A stretch of 64,000 bases of DNA, from positions 69,749,365 to 69,813,364 of the forward strand of contig CM031878.1 of the NCBI GenBank assembly GCA_018697195.1, read 5' to 3'. Positions 37,127 through 50,400 of this stretch are shown here, piece by piece (positions within the stretch are counted from its first letter, which is position 1; each line of letters starts with the position of its first letter). Under the pieces are notes generated by a model. That model saw only the letters and a list, made by a program, of their open reading frames with translations, did no database searches and was not told the origin of the DNA. The translations under genes and the position numbers were made by a program. The DNA is from Certhia americana. Taxonomy: Eukaryota; Chordata; Aves; Passeriformes; Certhiidae.

Positions 37127-40100
37127 TATTGGGGAGGGTCTACAGAAAAAAAGAACAGATCTATTTCTAGCACTGTTTTATTGTTGAAATTAAACCCATT
37201 AACTTCCTTTAACAATGCCAACAGCTGAATGGTGCTCTTTTTCAAGAGGCTCTTTGTACACATAGAGATCAGTTTTTAAAAGCTGTTCAAAGAAGGGGAA
37301 TATGTGCCTGTAGGAGGAGGGCAATTTCAGCCTGATATCAAATTTTCAAGAAGAAAAGGATGAAGCATAGGTGAAACGGGCAGTGCTAGTGTATCCATTT
37401 AGACTGTGCAGCAAACTACAGTATATTATGGAGGGATGCAATTTAATTTCTTAGCCTGGTGTTTTCTGTAATCAAGTTTGTTTGGTTAAGGTGGGTTTAA
37501 AATGTCAGTCACAGCAACTGAGGCATGAGTGAATGGAAACATCTTTGCCCAAATAGTTCATGTACAGATGTTTGAGCCTGAAGAAACTTGCCATGTGTTT
37601 TTGTAGCTAAGGAAGTGAGTAATCAGTGAAACTAGTATGGGTGGTATAGGAAAATCAGGCACATGGTCTTGGCACAGCTGTGTGCTTGCTACATTCCATG
37701 AGATATTTCATAATGGAAAATCAATTGCTCCACTAATATAGGATACCTGAATATCAGGATTGTGTTGTGGAGCACCCAGCAATGTCACAGGACTGGACAG
37801 ATCCCTCCAGTCCATCTCAGGTGAAAGAGAAGGGTGAAAGAAGTCCCTGGGTGTTAACTTAAAAGAGAGAGAAGAACATCCTCTTGGATGTGTTTATTGC
37901 TTAATTGTAATTTTTATCCACCAAATTTTGAATGGCCAAGAAGTGTAAGTGGTTGTTAAGTCAGCAGAACTACACAAATACCTGCAGTAGCGGGATATTT
38001 AAGTCCACTTAGCAAGACTGTGGGCCCCTGTGCCTTAAATGGTTTTCTGCTGATCACATCCCTACTTTGAACTTGCTTGTTTTAGAGGCTTTTCTATATC
38101 TTGCATATAATTTGCACAGAACATTTTGCAGTGAATGCCCTGTCAAAAAATAGCAATAAATAGGTGCTACCACTTCATTGTTAATGTTTCTAATTAAAAT
38201 ATTTGCTTTGAATTCATGCACACATACATTGTGCGTGTCACATTTCAGCCTGGATGCCTTCAATAGTTTCTTGAGTTACCAGTATCTCACCATTGCTAAT
38301 CTGTGTGTATCTCTGATTTTACTGGGGCAATTTATGGTATCTGAAGGTCAGAGCTTCTGTGTTTCAGAGAAATGTGTAGTGTGTTGCAGCTACACAGGTG
38401 GAGTGATACACAAGTATGAATTGGTATTATCTCCCTCAGATGTTTAGCCTGATTCCAAAGGAGAACAATGGACTGCATGTGCTTATTACTGAGTCATTAA
38501 CTACATTTATCTTTTAAACATAATGTTTCTTCAAAACTGGAAAGATATTGTGTACAAAACTTTGTCTATTCAAAGTTTTGCCATTTTAAACCAGCGTATC
38601 AAAAGCTGATCTTTCCTGGCACTCACAAATTTTCCTTGTGCTGCACTTGCAACCATTCATGGTTGTTAACTGCATTCAGATAATGCCTGGAAAAAATGCC
38701 AGGGAAACTTTTTCTGAAACAGTTTGGTTTGTGAAAGCGAGCCCAGTTACTGTCTTGCTTAGGAAAGACTTTTAACAGTTATGATGTGTGTATTAGGCTT
38801 AAATAACACTAAAGGCTGTGACATAATGTGTCTGCTGAAAAGCTTCCTGTAGCCAGAATACCAGAGGTCTTTTAGAATTGTGCACCACCACCTTTGACCA
38901 CAATGGTAAACTGCCTCAGTTTATATCTTTCTACTTTTTTAATAATGATGTTATTTATTCACCAGCATTCTGTATTTCCTTCACCAGGTGACCCAGTCCT
39001 CAGGTGAAAAAAAAAGCTTCATTAAACTGGTTATTCCTAAAGTTTTATCTCCTTCTATTAGTCAGGCCTCTGCAATTTTATCAGTTGGTGGCTGACACAT
39101 CATTGTTACTGAGGTTTATAAATGTTTACTGACCCCAGTCCCATGAAAGAGTGTTTTTAATCCTGTGAAAGTTTCACCTGTCCATGCTTCATGCTGCTGT
39201 ATGTTCTATTTCTTTTCCTTCCTCCTACCACTAACAAAATGTTCAGCTGGCCCTGTGCTGTTCTTCGACCACTTTTGAGGCATTTATTTTCCTGGAAATA
39301 CTTTGCAGGTAATTCCAGAGGTGCCAATGATCAGGTCTAGACTATCTGTGTGTCCAGCAGCACATCCATCCTGCTGGCAGGGAGATCCAGTGTGCAAAGG
39401 AGGAGTAAGTAGAGGCAAGCAGACACAGAGACAGACATTTTAGGAAGCAGACATGCCAGGCAGGCAGGAGTACAGCATATGTTCTGCTGTCTCGAAACAG
39501 CCAAGTTGAATCCCAAATCCTGGCAATTCTCCTGAGGTGGCAGATCTGATGATACAAAAAATACTTTCCTGCTAGCTGTGTCTGTAAGCCTGACTCTAGT
39601 TTTAAGTAAGAAGAGGAAATGTTTGACCTTGAACTAAACCACTACTTGACTTCATTCAGGCTTCCTTCCAAAATCTTTTCTTATTTCAAATACTAGTTAT
39701 TTATGCCTTTGGAAAAATGCTGCAGTGCTACATGCACTGAGTGGTTGCTGCCTTCCATCGTGGGGGGGCACATGAATTTTGTCAGCCTGCAGCAGATCCT
39801 GGTCCATCCCACATCCAAACATTTTTTGTCATTGTGTATGAAACCACAGCATTTGCTTTTCAAGCCTCTCCCCCCCAGCTCAGAGGATGATCAGCTGCAG
39901 TTCGTCCATCCTGCAGCAATGCTCTTGCTTAAAGACCAGAATTATGGAGACTTATTTAGCATCCTGATAAAGAAATATCCCAGGATATTTCTTTATTTTG
40001 TTTCTGTTTCACATTTTTCCAAATACTGCAGGAGTTGCAATATACAGACACACACAAAATTATTTTAATTAAATACAAAAGCACATTAAGTTCTTGAAAG

Positions 40101-40590
40101 TAGATTAATGAATAAAATAAAAGTTTGTGTTAGCAGAACTCTTCAGAATGCATTGGAACAATATGTACTGTATATGATCTCTTACAAAAAGCTGAGACAC
40201 TAGAGCACATAATCTCTTGCATTGCCTTTTTGCACTAACAAGAGTCTGTAGAGAAAAGTATAATCTAGCTTCTCAAGCTCCACAAGGCTACTCTTACTCT
40301 ATATCCAAATACAAGTGAGGAAGTGTCCCATTCCATAAGACTGAAAGATCTAGAAGACTTTAAAAAAAAATCCTCTGTTTTCCCACGTATTCAAGAAGAG
40401 ACTCTTTCTTAGCATTAAGCAGTGATTAATATTAGCAAATCACTGTAATCTTTGTTGCAAATAAGACATGTAATTATTTTGTCCTAACTTTGTCTTTTTC
40501 TCCCAAAACTGATTTCTACTAAGACAAATTTTTGGCTTTGTTCTTGCAACAGCATATGCAAATAAATTTCAGTCTTGCATGTGAAAGACT

Positions 40591-40668
40591 TGTGTTTCCT
40601 GCATTCACTCAGTGTTTATTTGAAACATTGTGTTTCCTGCATTCACTCAGTCTGTTTATTTGAAACAT
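40591..40668 (+). repeat. Tandem duplication, 38/40-bp unit
   Basis: The unit starting TGTGTTTCCTGCATTCACTC occurs twice in a row. The second copy has two extra bases (TC) and is otherwise identical, so the duplication is recent. Confidence 0.9.
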
Positions 40669-42568
40669 TGCTGCTAAGAATCCACAAATAACCACCATGC
40701 ACCTTTATAAAATTTCTTTGAAAGCATTTGTACAAGGAAGATCCATTCAAGGAAGTCAATGTAATCAAAAACCTGCCTGCAGGACCAATCAGGGGAAGGA
40801 AGGTTATAAAGATTGCTTAAAAATTAGTGGATCTACTTGTAGTCCAAGTGGATATTTGCAAGCATCATTGAGCAGCATTGGAACATTATAGCCATAACAG
40901 CATGTATTGTTCTGTCAGGAGGGAAAAGACCACACTCCTGCACACAGATGAGTCTTGAAAAAGTTCCCAATGAACTGGGAACTGGGATTCTCAAACATCA
41001 TGGAGTGGGGAGGAAAGGCATGTTACCTGTTTTCAGACAAAGTTTTGGAAGTAGCTGTTTTACTTGGGCTCTAATAATGCCAAGCAGCTGGGAGCTTTTC
41101 CTTTGTGCTTTGTCTGGCAGTCTGCAAGGGGAGAAACAAAGCCAGCTGCCCTGTAGCTGGTACAGCTGGGGCTGTGCTGACTCACCCAAGCTGAGGCTCT
41201 GGCTCTAGCTGTGACACTTGGAGTTATTTATTTCCCTTTGCTGCATGTCCCATCTATTGGGTAAAGGTTGCCGCTATTTGTAGCAGAGGCACAAGAAGGG
41301 TGAAAGGAGGGGTGGCTCTGAATGATGGCTGTCATAGTTCACAGCAGGGCAACGAGAGCCCCAAACAGCTCTCTGATGAGCTCACATAAAGGAGCTGGGC
41401 TGTGACTTGTCACCACTGAAATTCAAGCCCAGCTCACTGCGGGGGTGATAACCTTTGTCAGAAGGTAACCAGGGCAGGAGGGGACAAGAACACAGCCACC
41501 TTCTCCAGAAGCCATGAGGTACTGGCTGGCATTAGCTGCATATATATGGGGCACACAGATCATAGCAAAATAAAGCTTTCAGATAATTTCTCAAAGGTAA
41601 TGACAGTGTGGTGTAAAAGAAATGCAATATTCCTTTTGGCACACTAAATGCCACCTAAAGCCATGTGTTAACAATATTTATGAAGGAGCAGTAACTGTGT
41701 TTCTCCCACTCACCTGGGATTTCTCTCCTGTGTCAGGTTCGGTTTATTTGAGGGCTCCATAAATCTTATTTTCTGTTAAAAGATAATGGCGTTTCCTTAT
41801 AATCACATCCCGAAGGCGGAGGTGATGACTCTGATCAAGGAAATCTGGAACAGTGTTCAAGTGATGCAATTTGATTCTTGTGTGGAGTTTGGAAGTTGCT
41901 GAGGACTATTTTGGAGAACTTGGCTGGCCAGCATCTCTGGTATGTTTGGAAGCGTTCTAAGGAGATATTTTTGTTAACCACTAGGATAGGGCAGTCTGTT
42001 AAGGGTAATTTAATACTGCTGGGCAGTCACTTCAAGTCAGTATATCTGTGGATATTGCTAAATTGACTGTAGCAAAGACAAGAAATTTACACCAGTTCCC
42101 CCACTGCTGCAGAGAATTTTTGCATCTCCCAAAATCTATCAGAAGCTTTCTGAAAACATGATGGAGATTCAGTCTTGTGACACCTCACTTTCTCTTTTCT
42201 CCTATTGAGAAACCAGACCAAACTTCGAATGGAAAGATTATTATTCCAGCTCTCAGAGGAATCTCTGGCACATCACTATGTTTCACGAGGATATGTATTT
42301 CTTCAGGAAAGACTGAAATATTAATGAGATTAGAAAGGGAGGGCTTATGTGCTAATGCAGTTGTGCTCAGGCAGCTCTACATCACTCTGCCATGAGCTTT
42401 TGTTTATTCTATCAGTTTCTGTAGAAAATCCTGTGCAACCTTTATAAATTCTTTTTGGAATAAAAATTTCTTGATGTAGTTAAAAAAATATACTATACAT
42501 GCTGTAGAATTGGAAGGAATATGTGTAATTTTTTTTTTTTTTAATATCACATTTATGTTAGTTTCTTC

Positions 42569-42887
42569 TGTGTTAGTACAAGGAGTTTTAGCGAGAGAGT
42601 TACTCTCACACTGGAGAGATAAGGCCAAATAAGGACATGCTAAACTCTTTATTGGAAGACACCAGGGAGCAAAGCTCTTTTACTCCAGTGAGGATTTCAA
42701 GAGTTTTATATCTCAGCCATGACCTTTAAATGAAAGTGCTGGACTAACAGCAGGGAGCTGAGATGGAATTCTGTTCTCAGTGACATCTGGGGGGGGGTGG
42801 GGTGTGAGAACAGCTCTGATGCTGCTTCTGTACTGCAGTCATTGTTATCCCAAATATGGGTTGTACCCAAAGGGCAAGAAGATAAGG

Positions 42888-42975
<88 letters not shown>

Positions 42976-43329
42976 GAAGAAATCTTTGTTTACTCCCTGC
43001 ACAAAGATGGGTTCCTCTCTGCCTGCCAGGTCCCTGCTTTTACACCCTTCAAACAATGACAGATCAATATCTACCCTGCAGAAAACAATATTTAACTACA
43101 TTCATTGGCTAATGACTTCATTTAAATACCACTGATTTTAGCCCTCATCCTCTGTGGGAAAGGGGATTATGTGACTAAGGAGCATCTACAGCCAATGAGT
43201 GTGAACTTTGCTTTGCCAATGGCTACAGGTTAGCACAAAAGTTCAACCCACATTTTTGGTTTGCCTTATCAACTGCTTGTTCCTGAATTATCTCCTTGTT
43301 TGGTGGATTTATGGTGCCATACTCCTCCA
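42569..43329 (-). mobile_element. Candidate solo LTR (761 bp)
   Basis: On the minus strand it begins TGGAGGAG and ends CTAACACA, with CTTC on both sides (42565-42568 and 43330-43333) as a possible 4-bp duplication. Inside, in LTR order, are a CCAAT box (43103-43107), TATAAAA (42704-42710) and, about 50 bp on, AATAAA (42648-42653), leaving about 60 bp of U5. No internal retroviral genes flank it. A (GATA)n array sits in the U3 part. The 4-bp duplication was found by searching, so chance agreement is possible. Confidence 0.5.
42888..42975 (+). repeat. (GATA)n microsatellite
   Basis: About 21 uninterrupted tetramers. In one minus-strand frame it reads as repeated Ser-Ile-Tyr-Leu, which is an artefact. 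Confidence 0.97.
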
Positions 43330-44859
43330 CTTCTCGCTTATTTTGGTAGATTTATCACATTGTCTTGTTCTCAGGTCTCCTCACTAGGACCTTGACCTGT
43401 GGCTCTGGATTTCTTTCCTGCAGAGACAGCAATTTGATTCTTTGTCTTACACATACAGTGAGAGGTTTGGGTGCAACTTGTGTGGGCATGAGCTGAGTCT
43501 AAAGCAGCTCACATGTCAGGAATGACAAACAGAAATTCACAGCTCCCTGCCAGAACCACACAGGGATTACTGATGGACATGTGTTGGACCTTCAGGGAAA
43601 TGCACCCATCCTTGCCACATAACTGGCAGGATCTGAGCTCTCTTTCAAAGGAAGAACCCATCTTAAATAACCCATCAGTTGACTGATGCAACTGTCAGCA
43701 GCGCAAACTTCTCCAGAAACCGGATGGGGTTTGTAAGCTTGAATGGACTTTAAATAATGTTTCCAAAAAGAGGATTTTGTGTGAATTAAAGGAAGTATGA
43801 ATAAAAAACTTTCCTTATTTGTATCTCTTTTGTTCTATCTGCTGTGAAATCTGAGACAATGTGTAATGCTTAATTTTGCAAAGTGGTCCACAAAGCATAA
43901 AATAATGATCTTTTAACACAAAGGAGGCCTGGAGTTATCTATGTGTGGGTGCTTGGCCTGTGAGCCCATTGGGATTGGTACACACAGATTTTGCAGATTT
44001 AGAGCCCTACACAGAGGTATTACACCTAGACACATGAGTTGTGATCTCATGGGATAACTTCAAAGAGTCTAGATAAAGAATTGTAACATCTTCTCTGATC
44101 TGGATACTGTTTGGTAGAAATTTATATTAAATTTGGCTCAAAAATCAACAAACTTGCCTATGTCAGTGACCACAGAGAAACAGCACACAGCCCCCACAAG
44201 CTGCATGGAAAAAGATGAAAACCTTTGATCTACAGCACGACTGGGATTGTGGCAGTGACCTGGATTTTCTTCAACACAGAATCTAATTTTTTTCCCAGGC
44301 TTGTTTGTTTAAATAGGCTTAGTCATATGTCTGTGCTTATGGTAAATTCCCACTGATGTCGTCTGCATTAAAATAAAACTATTGTCCACCTTGTACATCC
44401 TGTTTTCAGTGCTTCTGGAGTTCTGCTGCAGAGTTTTTGATTCGTTTAATAGATAGGTTTGGTGAAATTTCTGCAACGTTAACATTTGAAGGTGCCATGC
44501 TTCCTCTTCTTTTGTTGGCATCACTCTAAAAGCAGCTCACACCAAAGCAATTTCTCTATTTTTCCCTCTTGGCACACCAATGAATAATATCTGTCATTCC
44601 CTTACACATCTGCATCATCATCTTCACAGTCTAGAAGGAGCAGCAGGGAGTAAAAGGTCTTTCTCAAGGCAGCAGAGACAAAGGCTTATAATCAGTTCTA
44701 AAGCAGAATGTGTGGAGTGTTTTCCATGTGGAAGTGACCTTGTGCTAGTTTCCAGTAGAAAATGCATCCTCCACTGTGTTGAGTCTTATCCCATTTCCTT
44801 CTGTTTTGTGTGAATTCTGGTTTTACTGTGGGAGAACCAGTGGTGCAGCCACCTGCATG
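43330..44859. other. Non-coding sequence
   Basis: No supported exon, RNA or transposon. Confidence 0.5.
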
Positions 44860-45000
44860 TCCAGCCTCTCATCCACCAGCAACCACAAGCCCTTCTCAGG
44901 GCTGCTCTCCCTCCTTTCTCTACCCAGCCTGTGTTTATTGTCCCAATGCATGTGCAGGACCCAGCACTTGGCCTTGTGGAACTTCATGAGGTTTGAAGTT
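44860..45000 (-). mobile_element. CR1 LINE fragment, antisense orientation
   Basis: CTCATCCACCAGCAACCACAAG, then CTTCTCAGGGCTGCTCTCC and CACTTGGCCTTGTGGAACTTCATGAGG-type order is the inverted CR1 reverse-transcriptase C-terminal region. Truncated at both ends. Confidence 0.8.
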
Positions 45001-45045
45001 TGAATAGTCCCCTGATGCTTAATACAGGTACAGTCAATTTTTCTG

Positions 45046-45078
<33 letters not shown>

Positions 45079-47383
45079 CTACATCACTGGTTGTTAAGCT
45101 CTAACAGTTTTATAAATGCTGCAGCATTGCCATGGTGACAGTATGCTTTCACAAGATTTCAGATATAGCAGAACATATCTTTATTCTTGGTGTTTGGCTG
45201 CTACTTTAGTCTCATAAAGCAGGCATTTACCACAAGCAAATTTACCATTGATCACCACTTCTGTATTCTATCACTATTTTTGGTTAGGCTTTGCAAGAGA
45301 ATGAGATGTTTGGAGGTTTTGTTCTGCTTTTTTATTTATTCTTGCTTTTGACAGGTTTTTTTTTTATAACTTGAAAATTGTCCCTTTTTTGTAGAGTCTC
45401 CATTTGAGATTTTTTGAACATTTTTATTAATGTCTTCTAATTAATTTGGATAGATTAAAAAAAAATCTCACTTGTGCAAAGTTTAAGCACATGTTAAAAA
45501 AAATCTTGCTGGTATTTTCTATTTTCTCTTTTTTGGTGAACAACAAAGTTGGATAACCAGAAAGGAGTGACCAAAAAATATTGCTGTGTTTGGGGCAGTT
45601 GTGTAAAAATGAGATGCCTCTTCTGTTTACCATCTGGATTTCCTGGTGCCAGAAGGCTGCACATTTCTGCTTTTCTTTCTGAAACATGATTGGCACAAGG
45701 TATTTTTTTTTCTCCTCCTACCTTGTCATTTCAGAGTGTTATGCCTTAGGACTCTTTTTGCCCTGTAGTTTTTTTCTTCTGTTTAGGATTCCAAACTCTA
45801 TCTCTATGTTGCCAAGGCTTTTCTTCTCCCAGGAAGGGTCATTGTCAGATGTACTAAAGCAAGAAGGCATGCTGGAGTGGCCCAGGTAACAAAATACAAA
45901 TTCAGAGCTTTAAATCTATCGAGGAGTTGTGATTTTAGTTTCATCCTTCCTTTCCCCAAGACTAGTTTACAGGTTACTTGATGCAGATTATTATTTTTAG
46001 TCATTGTAATTCTTACTGTAAACATGGATCAGTCATTTCCTTTATGTGAAATCACATCCATTAACACACACTGAGTGGGTTGTGCACAAAAATACAGTTT
46101 ATTTACCTGAGGTACTCTGTTGTCCCTTTTTCCCTACATATCTTACTAGCACTTATTTTAATACAGTGAAAATTTACCATATGATGCAATGCTCTCAGCT
46201 TTTCTGAGCTTCTCGCTGGACTATATAGAAAATGGGTGTTATTAAAGTAGCATAATGCTTGTGTACAGATTAATTAAAATAAGAGATTTGAGTTGAACAC
46301 AATATAAATTTCTGTGGAATTTCATTGATTGGGGTGTGTGTATTGCTGGTTACACAGCAGCAGGAACACAAATAATAAACAAAATCACGATTTGCTAAAT
46401 ATATCCTCAAGACTGACACAGAGAAACATCTTGCCTGAAAGAAAAGGATTATGCAGAAATACACAGCAGTATATCAAGACTAGAAAGTCTCCAAACTGTT
46501 TAGAAAATAATTATTTACAAATAAAATGTGGAATAACAAGATTTTGAGTGGCCCAGGTACAGCATGTTTTGTCTCATCACTGAACTGATTCAGCAGTCCT
46601 TGCTAGGCTCCTTGACAGGCACTTGGTACTGATATCCAAGACAGAGTTCACAGTATAAATGGTATAAACTGCACGAAAATCCCCATGTAGCACTTGCCAC
46701 AGCCCATGGAACTCTCAGAGTAAAAAGTCTGTGTTCTTAATTCTCTTGGGAGGTGTCTGGGAAGTGTGGGTTATGCTAACATTAAAAGGGTACATCAACA
46801 TTAGAAGTGAAGAAAGGATTTTTTTTTTCGTCTGCACATTAATATCAGCGTTAGTAGAGGCTGTTGATAAACACATCAAGTCTCAGACTCAGCTCACCAG
46901 ACTTGCTCTCCCTAGTGCAGAGCAGGGAATTGTCAGTGCCCTGGACCTGCAAGAGATTCCAGGATGTGTTTGGCTGCCTTCACCACAAGGGCACACTGCT
47001 GGCTTTATGTTGTTTTATTCACAGCAACACTGTTCATTCATTCCAAGTGCATTTTCTTGCAATCACACTAAAAGAAGATCAGCTGCCTGAAGTCTGATAT
47101 CATGGAGGTTAATTTCTGGGTTTTTTTTTTTCACACAGACACATTTAAACAATAGGGGCATTTTCTCTTTGAAATTTTTATCTGCAAGTTTTCAAATTAA
47201 AAATCCATAGAGCTAAGTGCAGGTAATCTAATTTTCTTCTTTTTCTCTTTGTAGAGAAGCATAAGAATAATTTGATGGTTGAGTAATGGAAGACAGGAAA
47301 ACAATATATTCCCTTTTATTTAGAGCCCTGTTCAAATACTACTTGCAGAACTTGGAACTTAGCTGTTCCAAGCCCCACACCTA
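45001..47383. other. Non-coding sequence
   Basis: Contains a poly(T) run at about 45046-45073. No supported exon. Confidence 0.5.
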
Positions 47384-47486
47384 ATCAAAAAAAACCCCAA
47401 AAAAACCAAACCAACCAAACCAAAAAACCCACAAAAAAAACAAACCGCAAAAACACCCCCCCCCCCCCCCAAAAAAAAAAAAAAAA
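47384..47486 (+). repeat. C/A-rich tract with poly(C) and poly(A)
   Basis: CCAAA-type units followed by about 14 C and about 18 A. Similar in composition to 31328-31532. Homopolymer lengths may be unreliable. Confidence 0.9.
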
Positions 47487-50400
47487 AGAAATACAAGAAC
47501 AGAATAAAAAGCCTTTTTCTGTAAACAATTTTGATGACTTCTTGGTCATGCAAGAACAGTTCTTTTCTTAGTACTGAAAGGAGTTCTGATCTGGAATTCA
47601 CTTCCCCTTCATAAAGCCATTTGGTAAATCCTTTCAAATTACCTGAATACCTAACCATATTCCTCATTCCAGTGTAGCTCATTGCTTCTCTGCCTGATGA
47701 ACTTAGATCATTTTGTCACCAACAACATTAAAGTTATGTAATGCCAAGGTATTATATGTCAACTCATGGCAGAACTGACCTTTTCCACAGCAGAACAAGG
47801 CAGTCCCTCATGTCATGGTTTGATGAGTTTTGCCTACACACCTTTTCATTTCAGGAGCCAGCTTTTGAGAGCAAGAATTAATGGCAAAGCATTATGGCTG
47901 CTGAAATGCAAACCCACCCAGAAGTAATCATGAAGCTGTTTTCCTCACCCCATCAAACATCTATTTCAAATACTGAGTATACTAGAGACTTTTGGACAGG
48001 TTTCCTGGTTTTATTTATCTAGGTATAGGGTTTCAACACCTCCACTTTGCTTAGATTTTATGGGTGCAGGGAAAGTGCCTTTCTGTTTTGTGTGAAGAAT
48101 TACAGCTACCATCCATAATTTGAATAACATCTCTTCTAACAAGAAAGATCTATATTGGTTGAGTCTAGGTCCACATATCTCAGTTTTCAGAGAACTTATT
48201 TTTTTTCTTTTTCTCTACAAGTCCCCAGTATTGGAGGTTTTTTTCTTTTTCCGGAGAAATCAAGAACATACAGAATTTTTTTTTTTTTTTTTTTAAAAAC
48301 TGTCATATTCTGCTATTTTCCTTTCAGAAATTTGGAATAGGATGGCAAGAGAAAGAGATGACTATTTCTCAAATCCTTCCCAAATTCAAGAACAGGGTCA
48401 ATGGACGTTGTCTCAATTAGGACTCACCTTCTGCCTCATTACTTGTGAAAATTAAATATTTCTCTGGGAAAGTTATTTTGAAATCTATAAGCCCTCCACA
48501 GAAAAGAAAATCTCATCTCAGTAGAATCGTGATACAGGAAGATCAATAACCAAACACATATACTGTGAAGTAGAACTTACTAAGAGAGGGTGGTCTGTTT
48601 ATGACCTGTGGGCTGTTGATGTAATTCAATTAAGTTAATTTTGTTAATTGCTTTTCATTGATCCAGCATGCTTTCATAGCTTTGAAGATTCAAAACCAAG
48701 ACAAGCATGTAGGGTCTTTATTTTTATTTTGCTTCTTCCAGGCCCATATCTGATTTTCACCAATACATTGTGGTAGAGGAAGTTCACTTAAGGTCAGTCC
48801 TGTGCAGCTGAGTCTGAGTGTCCTGAGCTTCAAGCTCTATCACACTGAAAGCAAAATATATTTTTAGAGATTGCAATTCCCATCAGGGTGGGAGGTGTGG
48901 AGGTGAGAGCACACAAGGGAATCTTCGCAGAGTGATTAGCAGACAAAATGCACGTCCTGCTAGCTGAAACCCTGCTTGCCTTATATTCAGAAGCAGAGCC
49001 GGACATGCTGGGTGTTACGAACCTAAAAGTCATAGCATGTACAAAGCCTAAGAGGGAACCTATGAAAGCACCACTTTTCTTTCAGGTAGGTCGTCTGCTC
49101 CCTTAAAAATGATCAAGACCTGCTCTTTGTAGTGGCAAAATGTTTATCATGGAGAGCTTTTGTATGGCAAGGTTATCAGTGTGTTTTCTGTTGGGGTTAT
49201 CGTAGAGGTGTGATCACTGACACTCTGTTCTTTTGTCCACACATCTGTTCCTTTGAATTGTGCACAATAAAACAAAATTGGAATCTGTGCCCAGTGAGAG
49301 ACTCCAAGGACAGTACAAACCGATGGCTTACAACAATGGGTACTTGATAATTAAAACTATTGTTTTGTGTAACTTGGAAGCAGATGAGTGCTATTTTTAG
49401 GCTTTCTTCCAACTTTCAATACCAGATCAAGCAAGCTCTTTTGCACCTTGATAAATGTAAAGAAACAAGTACTTGATTGTTTGTTTTTACTAGCTGTATA
49501 TAAATAAACTGCAGACATGTTCATAGCTTTACCACAGAGGGACACACAGTATGAACTGCCAACTTGAGGCAGAATGTATCAGAAGCAACATGAATAAAAA
49601 AGAAAAACACTTTGGGAATGAAACAAAAACCTCATCTGACACATGCCCACATGAACAATAAAAACAGAAGCAAAGGCAAATACTGACTCTTATGCTCAAT
49701 ACACAGTAGTCATTACAGAGGTGTGAAGGGGCAGGGAGCAGTTGCAGACATTAGATGTGAGACCCTAACCCAGAAAAAGCGAACCATTTAGCTGACCTAA
49801 GCCTGCAGGAACATAGAGCTGCTTTTGATGCTTCATTGCAATGCTAAATTTAATAATAATAATAAAAAAAATTAAAAAGCAGCTATTTCTATTTTATCTT
49901 TAATTATCTTTAATTATTCCACATGCAGCAGAGTCCATTTCAGGCTATTCATCTGCATCTTTCAGTGTGCCAGAAAAATCATACAGGGAAAAAAGCCCAT
50001 CATTTGTGGAAATTGTTCCTGTTCTTGTCTAACATACCAAGAGCTATTCAGTTCAGAGTACAGCTTGTTTTTCCTCTGATCCTCTTCTAAAGCATCACCC
50101 TTATTTATGGGATCTGGTTCAGCCATGCTGAAGCACAGAATAAAATTAAACAATTTCTACTGTAATAATTCTGCCTGGAAGGTGTGTGGGGCAGATGAAA
50201 AGCATTCTGTGGGATCAACCATAGTAAGACACTTCAGGGATGGTCATGGCTTGAACATGAAATGTTCATTTATCCCTGGGGTTTGTGTTGATGGACTGAT
50301 CTGGCAGCAGGAGAGTCTCATCTCCTTTGTCATTAGATGGCTGTTTGATGATACAGTTTTCAGAAGACTTTATAGAAGATCTGTCATAAAAATAAAGCCA

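Larger units (their letters stand above)
36229..42568. other. Non-coding sequence
   Basis: No supported exon. It contains the hairpin at 37084-37126, a smaller palindrome (TAAAGAAATATCC, two-base loop, at 39968-39995) and a tandem duplication at 40591-40668. The frame at 39703-40068 has no domain or splice support. Confidence 0.5.

Noticed and set aside
39703..40068. 121-codon plus-strand frame
   Set aside because: No domain or splice support; length is within chance expectation for 64 kb read in six frames.
42706..43056. Frame with repeated Ser-Ile-Tyr-Leu
   Set aside because: Translation of (GATA)n.
47814..47850. TGTCATGGTTTGATG as a possible LTR terminus
   Set aside because: The sequence after the first dozen bases does not resemble any LTR here, and no partner end or duplication was found.
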